64,000 nucleotides of DNA, from positions 2,811,501 through 2,875,500 of the forward strand of contig NZ_CP069354.1 in NCBI RefSeq assembly GCF_016864375.1, read 5' to 3'. Of this stretch, positions 60,494-64,000 are shown in pieces. The first letter of the stretch is position 1. Every line of letters starts with the position of its first letter. Position numbers and translations under genes: made by a program. Below the pieces are notes generated by a model that was not told where the DNA came from, did no database searches, and was given only the letters and a program-made list of their open reading frames with translations. The stretch comes from Microvirga sp. VF16 (lineage in GTDB: Bacteria > Pseudomonadota > Alphaproteobacteria > Rhizobiales > Beijerinckiaceae).

Positions 60494-61333
60494 TCATCTT
60501 GCGCGACAACCGGCCTCATGAAACTGACCGATCACCCGCGCCACCAGCTCAGGGGAGGGAGACGGAGTGTCGGAAAGCTGGTAGTCGAGCCCCATCGCCT
60601 TCCACTTGAATGCTCCCATCTGATGGAACGGGAGGACTTCGACCCACTCGACGTTGTGCATCGGTGCGACGAAACGGGCGATGCCGTCGACATTGGCCGG
60701 ATCGTCGGTCAGCCCTGGAACCAGCACGAAGCGCACCCATACAGGCTTGCCGAGCGCTGCGAGTCGCTCCGCGAATTGGAGGGTCGGCTTGATGTCCTGT
60801 CCGACGGCGCGCCGGTAAGTCTCAGGATCCCATGACTTGATGTCGAGCAGCACGAGATCGACCTGTCGCAGATACTCGTCATCGGCCCGTGCGCCGAGAA
60901 AGCCGGATGTATCCAGAGCCGTATGGAGGCCCATTCCCTTGGCGGCGGCGAAGAGCCGTTTGGTGAAGTGCATCTGAACCAGTGGCTCTCCGCCCGATAT
61001 CGTCAGCCCGCCATCCATGGCGCGCAGCGGTGCGGCGTAGGCCTGAAGCGCGGTTCTGGCACGCTCGAATGGGACGCGCGTGCCGTCCTTGAGATGCCAG
61101 GTGTCCGGGTTATGGCAATAAAGGCAGCGCAGCAGGCAGCCGCTCATGAACACGACCACCCGGATGCCGGGCCCGTCAAGGGTGGACCCGGTCTCATAGG
61201 AATGGATCCACCCGAAATCGCCCCGGGGATCATTGAATTCGGCTGTCTCAGGCGCGTCCGGGGAGCGCGCCTGCTGCAAGTCGTACCGGCTGTGGGCCCA
61301 GGGCTCGGTGGCCATGACTTCAACCATCTCCAT
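60494..61333 (-). CDS. pflA: Pyruvate formate-lyase activating enzyme
   Basis: A radical-SAM protein of 279 residues. [14 protein letters not shown] contains the CxxxCxxC iron-sulfur motif, [13 protein letters not shown] is the SAM-binding GGE motif and [14 protein letters not shown] is typical of PflA. It installs the glycyl radical on PflB in the absence of oxygen. The start (ATG 61333, or ATG 61315) overlaps the pflB stop by 14 bp. The N-terminal 40 residues are longer than in E. coli PflA. Confidence 0.92.
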   Translation of the reverse strand: MEMVEVMATEPWAHSRYDLQQARSPDAPETAEFNDPRGDFGWIHSYETGSTLDGPGIRVVVFMSGCLLRCLYCHNPDTWHLKDGTRVPFERARTALQAYAAPLRAMDGGLTISGGEPLVQMHFTKRLFAAAKGMGLHTALDTSGFLGARADDEYLRQVDLVLLDIKSWDPETYRRAVGQDIKPTLQFAERLAALGKPVWVRFVLVPGLTDDPANVDGIARFVAPMHNVEWVEVLPFHQMGAFKWKAMGLDYQLSDTPSPSPELVARVIGQFHEAGCRAR

Positions 61334-63665
61334 GGAAAGTCCGGCTGATGACGTCCATCTGTTGTTCGCGGGTCAAGCGCACGAAATTGACCGCATAGCC
61401 CGAGACCCGGATCGTCAGTTGCGGATACTTGTCCGGGTGCTCCATGGCGTCGAGCAGGGTGTCGCGGTTGAGGACATTGAGGTTCATGTGGAACCCGCCC
61501 TGGCCGCAATAGGTGTCGAGCACCTTCACCGCCTGCTTGATCTTCTCTCCCTGATCGAGGCGATTGAGGCTCGGTGTGACGGAGACGGTGTAGCTGATGC
61601 CGTCCTGTGCATCCGCATAGGGCAGCTTTGCGACCGACAGGCACGAAGCCAGCCATCCATGACTGTCGCGGCCGTGCATCGGATTGGCGCCGGGAGCGAA
61701 CGGCTCGCCGGCCTTGCGTCCGTCCGGCGTGTTGCCCGTATTCTTACCGTAGACCACATTGCTCGTGATGGTCAGTACCGACTGCGTATGGACGGCATTC
61801 CGGTAGGTCGGATGCTTCCTGATCTTGCGCATGAAGGTGGAGACGAGATCGGCGGCAATGGTGTCGACACGGTCGTCGTTGTTGCCGTATTTCGGGAAGT
61901 CGCCGGTGATCTCGTAATCGACGATCAGCCCATCATCCTGGCGGACAGGTTTTACCTGGGCATACTTGATTGCCGACAGCGAGTCAGCCACCACCGACAG
62001 CCCCGCGATGCCGAAGGCCATCGTGCGCAGGATCTGCTGATCGTGGAGCGCCATCTCCAGGCGTTCGTAATAGTACTTGTCATGCATGTAGTGGATGCAG
62101 TTCATGGCATGGACATAAGTTCGTGCGAGCCATTCCATCATGACATCGAACTTCGCCATGACGTCGTCGTATTCGAGAACGTCACCGGAGACGGGTGATG
62201 CCGCCGGTCCGACCTGGTCGCCGCTCACCTCGTCCCGCCCGCCGTTGATGGCGTAGAGCAGGCACTTGCCGAGGTTGACCCTTGCTCCGAAGAACTGCAT
62301 CTGGCTGCCGATGCGCATGGCCGAAACGCAGCAGGCGATGCCGTAATCGTCACCCCAATAGGGTCGCATCAGATCATCGTTCTCGTACTGGATGGACGAG
62401 GTCTCGGCCGAAATCTTGATGCAATAGCGCTTGAAGGGCTCGGGGAGCTGCTTCGACCAGAGCACCGTCATGTTGGGTTCCGGTGCCGGGCCAAGATTGG
62501 TCAGCGTATGCAGCATCCGGAAACTGGTGCGGGTGACCAGGGGACGCCCGTTGAGATCCATGCCGCCGACGCATTCGGTCGCCCAATAGGGATCGCCGGA
62601 GAACAGAGCGTCGTAATCGGGCGTGCGTAGGAAGCGCACGATGCGCAGCTTCTGGACGAGCTGATCGATGAGCTCCTGGGCGCCAGCTTCATCGAGCGCA
62701 CCGCTCTTCAGATCGCGCTCGATATAGATGTCGAGGAAGGACGAGATGCGGCCGATGGACATGGCCGCGCCGTTGGCCTCCTTGATGGCGCCGAGATAGC
62801 CGAAATAAGTCCATTGCACGGCTTCTCGCGCGTCAGCTGCCGGACGCGTGATGTCCAAGCCGTATGTCTTGCCCATCTCCGCCAGATCGGCCAGTGCACG
62901 CATCTGTTCGGAAATTTCCTCGCGCTCGCGGATCACGTCATCGGTCGGCCATTTGGCATCGAGCAGTGCACGGTCGGCTTGCTTGGCCGCCAGCAGCTTG
63001 TCGGTCCCATACAAGGCCACCCGGCGATAATCGCCGATGATCCGGCCGCGGCCATAGGCATCGGGGAGGCCCGTGATGATGTGGCTGCGCCGGCAGGCCA
63101 TGATCTCCGGCGTATAGGCATCGAAGACTCCGTCATTGTGGGTCTTCCGGTACTTGGTGAAGACGTCGTGCACGATGGGATCCGGCTCGAAGCCGGCCGC
63201 CTTCAGCCCGGCTTCGACCATGCGCAAGCCGCCATAGGGCATGATGGCCCGGCGGAACGGCGCATCGGTCTGCAGCCCGACGATCAGCTCGTTGTCACGG
63301 TCGATATAGCCGGCCGCGTGGGAGGTCATGGAGGAAGGTGTCTTGGTGTCGACGTCCAGAACGCCCTTTCGGATCTCCTCCTTGAAGTAGGGTTGGAGCT
63401 TGGCCCAGACGGCTTTCGTCCGTTCGCTGGGGCCGGCCAGAAATGACTCGTCCCCGTCATAGGGCGCGACGTTGCGCTGAATGAAATCGCGGACATCGAC
63501 GGCGTTCTGCCAGCGGCCCGGCGTGAAGCCTTCCCACTCGTTCACCGTGTCCGCGGCTGCCGAAAACGGAGAGCCTCCCGACCCGTCGGGTTTGGACTTC
63601 TGCTGTGCCGGGTGTTGCTTGGATGTTTCTGCTGGACGTTGAGCAGCGGTAGCTTCATCGGGCAT
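61320..63665 (-). CDS. pflB: Formate C-acetyltransferase (pyruvate formate-lyase)
   Basis: The 781-residue glycyl-radical enzyme has the catalytic cysteine pair in [12 protein letters not shown] and the radical loop [17 protein letters not shown] near the C-terminus. It converts pyruvate and CoA to acetyl-CoA and formate under anoxia. About 35 extra residues rich in Gln, Lys and Ser precede the usual start [29 protein letters not shown] precedes ATG 63665. It is transcribed with pflA and the AspT-like transporter, downstream of a serine dehydratase gene. Confidence 0.95.
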   Translation of the reverse strand: MPDEATAAQRPAETSKQHPAQQKSKPDGSGGSPFSAAADTVNEWEGFTPGRWQNAVDVRDFIQRNVAPYDGDESFLAGPSERTKAVWAKLQPYFKEEIRKGVLDVDTKTPSSMTSHAAGYIDRDNELIVGLQTDAPFRRAIMPYGGLRMVEAGLKAAGFEPDPIVHDVFTKYRKTHNDGVFDAYTPEIMACRRSHIITGLPDAYGRGRIIGDYRRVALYGTDKLLAAKQADRALLDAKWPTDDVIREREEISEQMRALADLAEMGKTYGLDITRPAADAREAVQWTYFGYLGAIKEANGAAMSIGRISSFLDIYIERDLKSGALDEAGAQELIDQLVQKLRIVRFLRTPDYDALFSGDPYWATECVGGMDLNGRPLVTRTSFRMLHTLTNLGPAPEPNMTVLWSKQLPEPFKRYCIKISAETSSIQYENDDLMRPYWGDDYGIACCVSAMRIGSQMQFFGARVNLGKCLLYAINGGRDEVSGDQVGPAASPVSGDVLEYDDVMAKFDVMMEWLARTYVHAMNCIHYMHDKYYYERLEMALHDQQILRTMAFGIAGLSVVADSLSAIKYAQVKPVRQDDGLIVDYEITGDFPKYGNNDDRVDTIAADLVSTFMRKIRKHPTYRNAVHTQSVLTITSNVVYGKNTGNTPDGRKAGEPFAPGANPMHGRDSHGWLASCLSVAKLPYADAQDGISYTVSVTPSLNRLDQGEKIKQAVKVLDTYCGQGGFHMNLNVLNRDTLLDAMEHPDKYPQLTIRVSGYAVNFVRLTREQQMDVISRTFHGDG

Positions 63666-63740
63666 GGCGGCCTCCTCCCACGATGCTCGTGGGATCTCAT
63701 CGGGGCGACGACGGCCGCGCAGGCGCGACCGTCCGGCAGA

Positions 63741-64000
63741 TCAGCAGAGAGTCAGGTTCTGGGCGAGCCCGGCTTCGCTCGTTTCCTTGTATTTCGGGTT
63801 CATGTCCTTAGCGGTATCGGCAAGCGTCTTGATCGTGGTGTCGAGATCCACCCGATGCCTACTCGCGATCTCGTTGGTGGCGATCATGGCTGCCGCCCAG
63901 GCCTTCACCGCACCGAAGGCGCAACGCTCGATGCAGGGAACCTGCACATAGCCCGCGACGGGATCGCAGGTCATGCCGAGGTGATGCTCGAGCGCTGATT
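63741..64000 (-). CDS. sdaA: L-serine ammonia-lyase, iron-sulfur dependent (C-terminal part)
   Basis: The frame is open to the window end, so only the last 86 residues are present. ALEHHLGMTCDPVAGYVQVP followed by CIERCAFGAVKAW is the conserved cluster-binding end of SdaA-type serine dehydratases, with the Cys residues that hold the 4Fe-4S cluster. The enzyme turns L-serine into pyruvate and ammonia. It lies 75 bp upstream of pflB on the same strand, so its pyruvate could feed pyruvate formate-lyase. A hairpin (CCCACGA...TCGTGGG at about 63677-63692) lies between the two genes. Confidence 0.9.
   Translation of the reverse strand, partial: SALEHHLGMTCDPVAGYVQVPCIERCAFGAVKAWAAAMIATNEIASRHRVDLDTTIKTLADTAKDMNPKYKETSEAGLAQNLTLC

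Noticed and set aside
1..64000. Prophage or integrative element with attachment sites
   Set aside because: No integrase, phage structural gene, tRNA gene or long direct flanking repeats were seen. The mobile content is limited to insertion sequences.

Overview
This window looks like chromosome or large-replicon sequence from a GC-rich alphaproteobacterium, most likely in the Hyphomicrobiales. A Microvirga- or Methylobacterium-like host is my low-confidence guess. The reasons are a trimeric-type alphaproteobacterial porin, many binding-protein-dependent uptake systems (one TRAP, one TTT and two ABC sets), RTX proteins with a C-terminal secretion tail, TTG starts and IS630/IS5/IS481 elements. 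No rRNA, tRNA or CRISPR array was recognised.

Layout. (1) 1-5073: the end of a surface-polysaccharide locus, with a Wzy/WaaL-like membrane protein (cut by the window edge), an FkbH-type HAD protein, a stand-alone acyl carrier protein, a polysaccharide-deacetylase-like protein and an acyltransferase-like protein. (2) 5074-8287: an insertion-sequence island of three elements (IS5-type, IS630-type and a broken second IS630-type). A small RTX protein follows, then an IS630 relic at about 9498-10030. (3) 10066-18417: an IclR regulator divergent from a TRAP transporter, followed by an acyl-CoA ligase, two short-chain dehydrogenases and a double PPC/DUF296 protein. This looks like a catabolic operon of unknown substrate. 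(4) 18449-29822: a tetronate (four-carbon acid sugar) locus. A leftward set (GntR, otnC, otnI, otnK, a SAF-domain dehydrogenase, an SBF-like transporter) and a rightward set (pdxA2, tctC, tctB, tctA, ltnD-like) diverge from one intergenic region that holds a perfect 13-bp palindrome. (5) 30357-35009: a 1550-residue RTX adhesin-like protein with four tandem repeats of about 126 residues.

(6) 35073-52263: two carbohydrate ABC-transport loci. The first has a PfkB kinase, a GntR regulator and a DapA-family aldolase facing a binding protein and two permeases, with no ATPase. The second has a binding protein, two permeases, an argininosuccinate-lyase-family enzyme, a MalK/UgpC-type ATPase and a PfkB kinase. 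It diverges from a ROK regulator, a large PIG-L deacetylase and an EamA exporter. (7) 52475-53574: an IS481 element. (8) 53711-58758: a Gly/Tyr-rich secreted protein, a 934-residue SH3-domain envelope protein and a porin. (9) 58916-64000: an anaerobic pyruvate set, with an AspT/YidE-type transporter, pflA, pflB and the C-terminal end of an iron-sulfur serine dehydratase.

The most interesting material is the region-6 catabolic locus built around a non-ArgH argininosuccinate-lyase homologue and a PIG-L deacetylase. Next are the IclR/TRAP operon and the mixed tetronate locus that has a single kinase. All functional calls rest on motif reading only. No database search was possible.
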